In this document: piece after piece, positions 1-5,825 of the stretch
How the letters are laid out: each line of letters begins with the position of its first letter
Numbering within the stretch: the first letter of the stretch is position 1
From: an uncultured Clostridia bacterium
GTDB taxonomy: Bacteria; Bacillota; Clostridia; Lachnospirales; Lachnospiraceae
Assembly (NCBI GenBank): GCA_946186175.1
Contig: CAMHMG010000062.1
Span: forward strand, 1 to 13,275
Direction: 5' to 3'
Length of the DNA: 13,275 nt
Made by a program: the position numbers and the translations under genes
Notes under the pieces: generated by a model
The model's input: only the letters and a program-made list of their open reading frames with translations
Databases searched by the model: none
What the model was told of the DNA's origin: nothing

Positions 1-124
1 CGGTACTCTTCTCGGTCTTATTTTCCGTTGCTTTATTCTCGGTACTCTTCTCGGTCCTATTTTCCGTTGTTTTACTCTCTGTACTCTTCTCGGTTTTATT
101 TTCCGTTGTTTTATCCTCAGTACT
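1..124 (-). repeat. 39-bp in-frame tandem repeat (three full copies plus part of a fourth)
   Basis: Copies lie at 124-86, 85-47 and 46-8, with a partial copy at 7-1 cut by the window edge. Each encodes a 13-residue unit: STE(D/S/N)K(T/A)TEN(K/R)TEK. Copies differ by only a few bases, mostly in the fourth, sixth and tenth codons, so the array looks recently expanded and could vary in copy number by slippage or recombination. It is a coding repeat, not an intergenic one. Confidence 0.9.
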
Positions 125-388
125 TTCTCCAGTCTTTTTTTCTGTTGAAACAGAAGATATTATTTTAACTGATTTAAGATTTCCATTATTATCATATATA
201 TACTTTACCTTACTTCCATCAGGGTAATCAGCCTCAATAATCTTACCCGAAATATCATACTTATATATCACAGAGCTATTTTTTGCATGAGATACATATT
301 TAATATTGATACATAAAATATTGACTATAACAACTAATGATATAGTTAATATACTATTCTTAATCCATAATTCATTAGACCGGTTCAT
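1..388 (-). CDS. Secreted protein with YD/RHS-like motif and T/E/K-rich tandem repeats, 5' part only
   Basis: Partial gene: the ATG lies at 388-386 and the frame stays open for 129 codons to the window edge. A strong ribosome binding site (GAGGAGG, 8 bases before the ATG) and a promoter just upstream support the start. Residues 1-35 form a signal peptide (charged N-terminus, hydrophobic core about 13-29, likely cleavage after VSHA). Residues about 41-73 resemble one YD/RHS-type repeat (YKYDISGK, then YPDGSK, then YIYDNNGNL). From residue 89 a 13-residue unit of the form STEDKTTENKTEK repeats three times and begins a fourth, giving a low-complexity hydrophilic stalk typical of surface proteins. 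What follows the stalk is outside the window, so the function is unknown; an adhesin or wall-associated protein is only a guess. The terminator at 637-675 separates it from the ATP synthase cluster. Confidence 0.8.
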   Translation of the reverse strand, partial: MNRSNELWIKNSILTISLVVIVNILCINIKYVSHAKNSSVIYKYDISGKIIEADYPDGSKVKYIYDNNGNLKSVKIISSVSTEKKTGESTEDKTTENKTEKSTESKTTENRTEKSTENKATENKTEKST

Positions 389-417
389 TTCAGATCCTCC
401 TCGTAATTTAAGTAGAA

Positions 418-446
418 ATAATAAGCTAATATTTTTTGATTTCCAA
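418..446 (-). promoter_or_regulatory. Probable sigma-A promoter of the repeat-containing secreted protein
   Basis: On the minus strand, TTGGAA (446-441) and TATTAT (423-418) are separated by exactly 17 bases. The -10 is five of six to consensus. Transcription would begin about 411, giving a short leader of about 25 nt that contains the GAGGAGG ribosome binding site. The rest of 389-636 is AT-rich, and I see no gene or RNA in it. A second weaker match (TTGTTT, 17 bases, TATTTT) lies further upstream, around 470-500. Confidence 0.6.
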
Positions 447-636
447 TTAATAATGTATAAAATACACTTTATTTATTAAACAAACAATACATATGTCGAT
501 TTTTGTAGTTTTAAATACATAATTTGTAATAAATTAATAAATATAATTGCTACGACTATTATTAATCTTACTTGTAACCGAGAAGCTTATTAAAAACAGG
601 CAAAAATAAGAGCTTTACTGCTTTGCCATAACAATA

Positions 637-675
637 AAAGACCTATCAACAGATATTGTCTGCTGATAGGTCTTT
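637..675. terminator. Strong bidirectional intrinsic terminator
   Basis: A 17-bp stem (637-653 with 659-675, one G-U pair in the minus-strand RNA) closes a 5-nt loop. The stem begins with AAAGACC and ends with GGTCTTT, so the transcript on either strand runs into a U-rich tail: UUUUAUUGUU on minus, and AUUUGUUUUGUU on plus. It lies about 95 bases beyond the stop of the GH25 gene. It is the first convincing terminator after the start of the ATP synthase operon, so it probably ends that transcription unit. The remainder of 389-770 holds only the promoter listed separately. Confidence 0.88.
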
Positions 676-770
676 ATTTGTTTTGTTAGGCTTTTTTTAA
701 TATGTTTTTAACCCAGATGCTAATTGTTAATCTTATACTTTCAAAGGAGCCTTAACTTAATCGCATTGAC

Positions 771-2012
771 TCATTCATCCGTTCCTTTTTCATTTATCTT
801 ATATTTATCCAGATACAGCACATTCAGATCCACATCCCCCATTACTCCGGGAACACTTCCTGTATTGGAATGCTGCCACATATAATAATCTCCGCTATAG
901 CCTGTAGTCGACGTATAATTCGCCAGCCATACGGGATGTTGGTTTTCGTTAGTCCATACTTTTTCGAGAAAATTCCGGCTGCTATAAAGACATGCATCAT
1001 ATCCATATGAACGTACAGCATTGCAGAATGTTTCAAAGCAATGATTAATATCGTGAAGATTCATAGCATATTTGGGGAAGTGACTGAAATCCTCCCAGTC
1101 ATAGGCTATAGGAAAATCAAGTTCCTCACCATCTAAGACCTTCATCATATAATCAACATTTTCTTTGACCTGTTCTGCACTGTTCTCTTCTGCGTGCCAG
1201 TAAATGCCGACCTTTAAGCCCGCTTCCTTAGCATACGTTATATTATTTTTGTAGAACTTATCTGTATACTGACTTCCATCATCAAAACCGCCGATTCGTA
1301 TTATAACAAAGTCACAACCGGCCTCCTTCACCTTAGTATAATCAACATCCTCCTGCCATCTTGATACATCAATACCAAGAGAAGTATTATCATTTTTATA
1401 GTTTGTTACAAACGAAGCAAAATCTTCCTTCGGCTTTCCTGATGTATCATTACCTGCATCCTCATTATTCCCGGAAGAAGATGACTGCTCGATCACATTG
1501 ACGACCATTTTACCTGTGGTCGTGTGACCGGCCTTATCAGTTAGTTTCAGTGTCAACGGGTAAGAGCCTGTATTAGAAGTATCAACTTCGCCCTCCGTCT
1601 CTAACTCGGGTAATTTATCAACATCATCAGCATAACCCACATAATCTAATATATAAAAAGGATTACCCTTTTTGATGCTGACTGTGTCGGGAAGAACAAG
1701 AAAGACAGGCGCTGCCACATCATCTTCTACCTTCAGCTCCTGTGTTGTCTCTTCAACAAATTCCTCTACCGTCTTTTTCTGTTCTGTAGTCGGCTCAGTT
1801 GCCATCTCGGTTGTTGATACCGTAGCTCTGTCCGCTGCAATCTGTGCAGCAAGGTCATTGTCTGTTTCAGTATTCTCAGTGGTGGTTGAATCAGAAAGTT
1901 GATCAGAAAACATATCCTTGACACCCTTAATAATGAAAAGGAACAGTCCGATCATAACCACTATTCCGATAAGGTAAAAAATAATCTTTTTTTGCGTATT
2001 GTCATTGCCCAT
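771..2012 (-). CDS. Membrane-anchored GH25 lysozyme-like protein with Ig-like (DUF5011-type) domain
   Basis: A 413-residue surface enzyme expected to hydrolyse the MurNAc-GlcNAc bond of peptidoglycan. A basic N-terminus and one hydrophobic helix (about 9-28) give a signal anchor with the rest outside the cell. Residues about 35-98 are a T/E/D-rich linker. Residues about 100-175 resemble a bacterial Ig-like DUF5011 domain (IKKGNPFYILDYV, then DTSNTGSYPLTLKLTDKAG). A second S/G/N-rich linker leads to the GH25 domain at about 211-402. That domain has GIDVSRWQ with Asp215, the catalytic-type DxE pair in IAYDWED (Asp305, Glu307), and the usual terminal WQHSNTGSVPGV followed by D394. The ATG at 2012 has GGAAAG upstream. 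The gene follows atpC by 89 bases with no clear U-tailed terminator between, so it may be read through from the atp operon. Wall remodelling or autolysis is likelier than defence. Confidence 0.9.
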   Translation of the reverse strand: MGNDNTQKKIIFYLIGIVVMIGLFLFIIKGVKDMFSDQLSDSTTTENTETDNDLAAQIAADRATVSTTEMATEPTTEQKKTVEEFVEETTQELKVEDDVAAPVFLVLPDTVSIKKGNPFYILDYVGYADDVDKLPELETEGEVDTSNTGSYPLTLKLTDKAGHTTTGKMVVNVIEQSSSSGNNEDAGNDTSGKPKEDFASFVTNYKNDNTSLGIDVSRWQEDVDYTKVKEAGCDFVIIRIGGFDDGSQYTDKFYKNNITYAKEAGLKVGIYWHAEENSAEQVKENVDYMMKVLDGEELDFPIAYDWEDFSHFPKYAMNLHDINHCFETFCNAVRSYGYDACLYSSRNFLEKVWTNENQHPVWLANYTSTTGYSGDYYMWQHSNTGSVPGVMGDVDLNVLYLDKYKINEKGTDE

Positions 2013-2045
2013 ATTACTAATCTTTCCACTTTTAACTACATGATA

Positions 2046-2074
2046 TGGGTGTCAAAAATAACTTTCGACACCCA
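2046..2074 (-). other. Stem-loop between atpC and the GH25 gene, flanked by 7-bp direct repeats
   Basis: In the minus-strand RNA, GGGUGUC pairs with GACACCC. The stem extends by an outer U-A pair and an inner G-U plus three A-U pairs, giving about 12 bp around a loop of about 5 nt. No U-tract follows on either strand, so it is a poor intrinsic terminator and more likely an mRNA-stability or processing element. The sequence ATGATAT (plus strand) occurs on both sides, at 2040-2046 and 2075-2081. Confidence 0.6.
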
Positions 2075-2101
2075 ATGATATACAAATTGTTACGTTTTAT
2101 G

Positions 2102-2515
2102 TCAACCTCCGACATACTTATCCTTACCGGAAATTCTCGCCATGGCTCTTGCCAAAGATGCCCTGGAAATATGATATTCCATAATACTCTGCTTCTGCGC
2201 AAGCTGTTCCATAGCACGTTCTTTTGCTTCCTTTGCTCGAAAAACGTCTATCTCCTCAGGTTTCTCACATGAATACACGAGAATAACAACCTGATTATGA
2301 TTACATTTCATGATTCCATCTGAGGTTATCGCCACGTGCTCCTGTCCGTCAGGAGTTTTGAACTTGATCTCTCCTATCTCAACAGCAGTTGTCATGCTCT
2401 CATGATTAGCCATAATTCCCATCTTACCATCAGCGCTTAGGAAAACCAGTGATTCGCATTCGCCTTCGTAAAACACTCTGTCACATGCAATTATTTTAAG
2501 TTTAAATGTATTCAT
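2102..2515 (-). CDS. atpC: F1Fo ATP synthase epsilon subunit
   Basis: A 137-residue epsilon subunit of the F1 central stalk. It joins gamma to the c-ring and can inhibit ATP hydrolysis through its C-terminal helices. The N-terminal beta-sandwich domain spans about residues 1-85, with the family pattern LKIIACDRVFYEGECESL, then GxMGIMANHESM and ITSDGIMKC. A helical C-terminal domain follows at about 88-134, rich in Ala, Glu, Lys and Arg. Length is normal. The ATG has GAGG 8 bases upstream, and this ribosome binding site overlaps the atpD stop codon. The 11-base gap suggests coupled translation. It is the last recognisable atp gene. Confidence 0.96.
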   Translation of the reverse strand: MNTFKLKIIACDRVFYEGECESLVFLSADGKMGIMANHESMTTAVEIGEIKFKTPDGQEHVAITSDGIMKCNHNQVVILVYSCEKPEEIDVFRAKEAKERAMEQLAQKQSIMEYHISRASLARAMARISGKDKYVGG

Positions 2516-2526
2516 AAGAAATACCT

Positions 2527-3915
2527 CTATAATTTCGCAGCTTTCTCTTTCACATCTTCAATAGTACCGACATTAAAGAATGCAGTCTCGGGATATTCAT
2601 CCATCTCACCGGAAAGAATAGCCTTAAAGCCTTTGATCGTCTCTTCAACAGGTACAAATGCACCGGGTACACCGGTAAAGTTCTCGGCTACATGGAATGG
2701 CTGCGACAAGAAGCGCTGCATCTTTCTCGCACGATATACAGTCTGCTTATCCTCATCCGAAAGCTCTTCCATACCAAGAATTGCAATTATATCCTGAAGT
2801 TCTTTGTATTTCTGTAGTGTCTCCTGAACAGCTCTTGCTGTATTGTAGTGTTCTTCACCAACAACATCAGGCTCAAGAATTCTTGAAGTTGACTCTAACG
2901 GATCCACAGCAGGATATATACCCTGCTCTACAATCTTTCTTGAAAGAACTGTTGTTGCATCAAGATGAGAGAAAGTTGTCGCAGGAGCCGGGTCAGTCAG
3001 GTCATCTGCCGGCACATAAACTGCCTGAACGGAAGTTACTGATCCAAGTTTGGTAGATGCTATTCTCTCCTGTAATTCACCGAGATCATTTGCCAGTGTC
3101 GGCTGGTATCCAACGGCTGAAGGCATACGTCCAAGAAGTGCAGATACCTCAGAACCTGCCTGAACAAAACGGAATATATTATCTATGAACAGAAGAACAT
3201 CTCGATTTCTAACATCACGGAAATACTCTGCCATTGTAAGTCCTGTCTCAGCGACACGCATACGTGCTCCGGGCGGCTCATTCATCTGACCGAAGACTAG
3301 CGCAGTCTTTTCCAATACTCCGGATTCTTTCATCTCTACCCACAAGTCATTACCCTCACGTGAGCGCTCACCTACACCTGTGAATATCGAATATCCTCCA
3401 CTCTCAGTTGCTATATTTCTGATAAGCTCCTGAATAAGAACTGTCTTACCAACTCCGGCACCGCCGAAAAGTCCGATCTTACCGCCCTTTGCATATGGGG
3501 CAAGCAGATCGATAACCTTGATTCCGGTCTCTAACATTTCAACAACCGGACTCTGCTCTGAAAATGCAGGCGGTTCTCTGTGAATACACCAATGTTCTGC
3601 GCTATCCAGGCTTCCCTTATCATCAAGAGGCTCTCCTAACACATTGAATAGTCTACCAAGTGTAACCTCTCCTACCGGAACCATAATACCTGAACCCGTT
3701 GCAATAACATCCATATCACGATGAAGTCCCTCACTAGGTCCTAACATTATACATCTTACAACGCTATCACCGATGTGCTGTGATACCTCCATCACATATT
3801 TCTTATCACCATTTATTACATGTAATGCATCTTTGATAGCAGGAAGTTTACCTTTTTCGAATTCTACATCTATAACAGGTCCGGAAACCTGTACTATCTT
3901 ACCAATGTTCTCCAT
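2527..3915 (-). CDS. atpD: F1Fo ATP synthase beta subunit (catalytic)
   Basis: Catalytic nucleotide-binding subunit, three per F1, 462 residues from the start chosen here. Visible motifs are Walker A GGAGVGKT, the GERSREGNDLW segment with the catalytic Glu, Walker B VLLFIDN, the loop SALLGRMPSAVGYQPT, and EELSDEDK in place of the classical DELSEED lever. I prefer the ATG at 3915 (MENIGKIVQVSGPVIDVEF, the usual family N-terminus) over the in-frame GTG at 3930. The AAAGGTGAG stretch serves as ribosome binding site for the ATG, whereas the GTG lies inside it. The gene is separated from gamma by an inserted DUF1275 gene, which is unusual, and a 91-base leader with a hairpin precedes it. Confidence 0.97.
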   Translation of the reverse strand: MENIGKIVQVSGPVIDVEFEKGKLPAIKDALHVINGDKKYVMEVSQHIGDSVVRCIMLGPSEGLHRDMDVIATGSGIMVPVGEVTLGRLFNVLGEPLDDKGSLDSAEHWCIHREPPAFSEQSPVVEMLETGIKVIDLLAPYAKGGKIGLFGGAGVGKTVLIQELIRNIATESGGYSIFTGVGERSREGNDLWVEMKESGVLEKTALVFGQMNEPPGARMRVAETGLTMAEYFRDVRNRDVLLFIDNIFRFVQAGSEVSALLGRMPSAVGYQPTLANDLGELQERIASTKLGSVTSVQAVYVPADDLTDPAPATTFSHLDATTVLSRKIVEQGIYPAVDPLESTSRILEPDVVGEEHYNTARAVQETLQKYKELQDIIAILGMEELSDEDKQTVYRARKMQRFLSQPFHVAENFTGVPGAFVPVEETIKGFKAILSGEMDEYPETAFFNVGTIEDVKEKAAKL

Positions 3916-3953
3916 CTTGTGATATCTCACCTTTCTTTCTTTAATTCAACGCC

Positions 3954-3982
3954 GATAACTATGAAGTAACTAAATAGTTACC
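3954..3982 (-). promoter_or_regulatory. Stem-loop with two alternative pairings upstream of atpD
   Basis: In the minus-strand RNA, GGUAACUA (3982-3975) can pair with the adjacent UAGUUAC (3972-3966, 7 bp with a very tight loop, or 6 bp with a 4-nt loop). It can also pair with UAGUUAUC (3961-3954, 8 bp including one G-U). The two pairings exclude each other. The element sits about 40 bases before the atpD ATG and could affect mRNA processing or stability. No function is shown by sequence alone. Confidence 0.4.
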
Positions 3983-4006
3983 AACCTTCTATATGCTCCA
4001 CCTCAA

Positions 4007-4741
4007 TCAATGTCCATGAGGAACTTTGGGCAGCAAATCTTTCTCATATGATAAATCTGCATATGCAAGTCTAATAAACAAAACGACTAATACTATGATA
4101 GTCCCCCAAATAGAACGATATGAGAACATTTCACCGCATATTGTTCCCACAATACCACCCAATAAAAAGAACACTATCATAAGTCCATGTATCTTAATCT
4201 TTTCTGCAGACTGACCGTCATGATGCCTGTAATATTTGGCTGCTGACGAGCCCACCTGACGTATATGATTAGTAACAAAAGTAGTTGCTGCAGGAACACC
4301 TTTCACCTGTCGAAAAGTATTGAACTGCATGGAACATATAAAGTTAAGAGCAATCTGACTGATCTGATCCGGAACGCTCTCAGGTAACATTCCAATTACT
4401 ATTATCACAATTATTTCTATTCCAACAAGTATCGTATCCCACCTGAGGAAATGAAACTTCTTAACACTTTTACCCAGATATTCTGAAAAAAAAGCTCCTG
4501 CAAAGTATGCCGTAATAGGTATCATAAGATATGCCGCTCTTAGCCACTTTCTTGAACCTACAGCCATTGCGAGAAGGACTACATTAGCAGTCTGGGCGTT
4601 ACAAAACACCCCGCCCCTTAACATAAATGTATATGCTCCAAACCAGCCGGCAACAAATATAAGAAGCCAGTATACCCATGGTTTTTCACATTCCAAATAA
4701 TAATTTCCCTCATCTATTGTCTGTTCCGCTGTATTATTCAT
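4007..4741 (-). CDS. DUF1275 (YoaK-like) polytopic membrane protein inserted in the atp operon
   Basis: A 244-residue membrane protein of the YoaK/DUF1275 family (PF06912), whose transport or other role is not established. Family hallmarks are GAYTFMLRGGVFCNAQTANV (residues 35-54, matching the G-DA-x-GG-F-x-x-x-QTGN pattern with Ala for Gly in QTxN) and SMQFNTFRQVKGVPAATTFV followed by TNHIRQ (about 137-161). Hydrophobic segments lie near 22-40, 50-63, 68-88, 104-120, 126-140, 185-203 and 208-226, giving about six or seven helices. The N-terminus is acidic and the C-terminus ends in PHGH. It lies between atpG (40-base gap) and atpD (91-base gap) on the same strand, so it should be co-transcribed with the ATP synthase. 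I know of no canonical atp operon with this gene between gamma and beta. The ATG at 4741 has a modest GGGAAAG site upstream. Confidence 0.85.
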   Translation of the reverse strand: MNNTAEQTIDEGNYYLECEKPWVYWLLIFVAGWFGAYTFMLRGGVFCNAQTANVVLLAMAVGSRKWLRAAYLMIPITAYFAGAFFSEYLGKSVKKFHFLRWDTILVGIEIIVIIVIGMLPESVPDQISQIALNFICSMQFNTFRQVKGVPAATTFVTNHIRQVGSSAAKYYRHHDGQSAEKIKIHGLMIVFFLLGGIVGTICGEMFSYRSIWGTIIVLVVLFIRLAYADLSYEKDLLPKVPHGH

Positions 4742-4781
4742 ATTATTGCCATCTTTCCCGAAATATCATCAGGTTATATCA

Positions 4782-5747
4782 TTAGTCTATAAGCTCAGGA
4801 GATTCCTGCAAACGTGCTCTTCTTACAGCTTTTGCTTTCTCTTTCTTCTTCTTAAGAGCTTTCGCGCCACCGATAACCTCAGTTATCTCCTGAGTTATCG
4901 ACGCCTGCCTTACCCTGTTGAACTCAATTGAAAGATCGTGGAGCATTGCCTCAGCATTGTCTGTTGCAGACTGCATAGCTACCATTCTTGAGTTCTCCTC
5001 ACTGGCATAGCCCTCTACCAGAATACCGTACATCATACCCGTAACATAATTATAGGCTACATTTTCTATAGCTTTTTCCGGCGAGGGATAGATAAGGTAA
5101 TCGCTGTCATCTAATGTATCAACATCAACCTTGTCACGCAGCTCCTGCTTCAAGAAATCCTTTGTCTTTAATGGAAGGACCTGCTGAATATCTACTTCCT
5201 TTGTCATACTGTTAAGCATTCTCGTATATATAACATGAACTCTGTCGATCATATCCCTCTTATACAATTCGACCATAAGCTCTGTTATTACTCTGGCACG
5301 ATGTATCGAAGGATTAGTCACCGAATACAGGAAATTGGTCTCAACATTATATCCTCTTGAAATAAAATATCTTCGACCAACTTCACCTATTACATACAGC
5401 TTATAATCCTTACAATTCTTGAGAAATTCAGTTGCAGCTTTCAATACACTCTGATTATAAGCGCCTGCCATTCCCTTATCAGCTGTAACAACAATAACCG
5501 CATCACGTTTTACCCACTCTGCCTGATCTGATACACGATTATCAAAATACAAATGCTCCATATTGGGATAATGCAGCAGAATCTCTGTCATCTGTTGCTG
5601 TAAGCCATAGAAATAAGGTTCCGTATTCTCTAACTGGGTCTTTGCTTTACGCATCTTCATAGAAGACATCATATACATCGCCTTTGTAATCTTCATGGTG
5701 TCTTTGATACTCTTTATTCGGTTGGATATTTCTTTCGCACTTGCCAT
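4782..5747 (-). CDS. atpG: F1Fo ATP synthase gamma subunit with basic C-terminal extension
   Basis: Rotor shaft subunit of F1, 321 residues. The N-terminal coiled-coil helix begins MASAKEISNRIKSIKDTMKI. The central alpha/beta domain holds VIVVTADKGMAGAYN (about 85-98). The C-terminal helix holds MQSATDNAEAML and IEFNRVRQASITQEI, then TEVIGGAKAL (about 289-298), where most gammas stop. Here about 23 more residues follow, beginning KKKKEKAKAVRRARLQ, making the protein longer than the usual 285-300. I choose the ATG at 5747: GGGAGG lies 8 bases upstream, and MASAKEI is the family start. The in-frame TTG at 5753 is only 2 bases from that site, so it is unlikely. It follows atpA by 78 bases, a gap holding a stem-loop. 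Confidence 0.96.
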   Translation of the reverse strand: MASAKEISNRIKSIKDTMKITKAMYMMSSMKMRKAKTQLENTEPYFYGLQQQMTEILLHYPNMEHLYFDNRVSDQAEWVKRDAVIVVTADKGMAGAYNQSVLKAATEFLKNCKDYKLYVIGEVGRRYFISRGYNVETNFLYSVTNPSIHRARVITELMVELYKRDMIDRVHVIYTRMLNSMTKEVDIQQVLPLKTKDFLKQELRDKVDVDTLDDSDYLIYPSPEKAIENVAYNYVTGMMYGILVEGYASEENSRMVAMQSATDNAEAMLHDLSIEFNRVRQASITQEITEVIGGAKALKKKKEKAKAVRRARLQESPELID

Positions 5748-5783
5748 GCGCAAGACCTCCCTTTATTACTGCTTTATTCGTAC

Positions 5784-5808
5784 TCATCTTGCAGTATATG
5801 CAAAATGA
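5784..5808 (-). other. Stem-loop between atpA and atpG
   Basis: UCAUUUUGCA (5808-5799) pairs with UGCAAGAUGA (5793-5784): 10 bp with one G-U pair around the 5-nt loop UAUAC. No U-tract follows, and the atpG ribosome binding site lies about 25 bases downstream. The likely role is mRNA processing or protection, or setting the alpha to gamma ratio, rather than termination. Confidence 0.5.
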
Positions 5809-5825
5809 TGCCTGTGCAATTATCT

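Noticed and set aside
1..124. CRISPR-like array at the window edge
   Set aside because: The 39-bp units are directly adjacent with no spacers, keep an open reading frame and encode a 13-residue protein repeat.
2046..2074. Intrinsic terminator of the atp operon
   Set aside because: The stem is strong but no U-tract follows on either strand, so I list it as a stem-loop of unknown role and place the operon end at 637-675.
2697..3056. Plus-strand open frame of 119 codons inside atpD
   Set aside because: It lies wholly within the well-supported beta-subunit gene on the other strand, has no ribosome binding site I can see, and its protein has no recognisable domain. It is a shadow frame, as are the other plus-strand frames in the window (for example 10127-10768 and 12116-12511).
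3916..3930. GTG start at 3930 for atpD, adding five residues
   Set aside because: The GTG lies within the AAAGGTGAG ribosome binding site of the ATG at 3915, and MENIGKIVQV matches the family N-terminus.
5748..5753. TTG start at 5753 for atpG
   Set aside because: It is only 2 bases from GGAGG, too close to be used; the ATG at 5747 is correctly spaced and gives the standard MASAKEI start.
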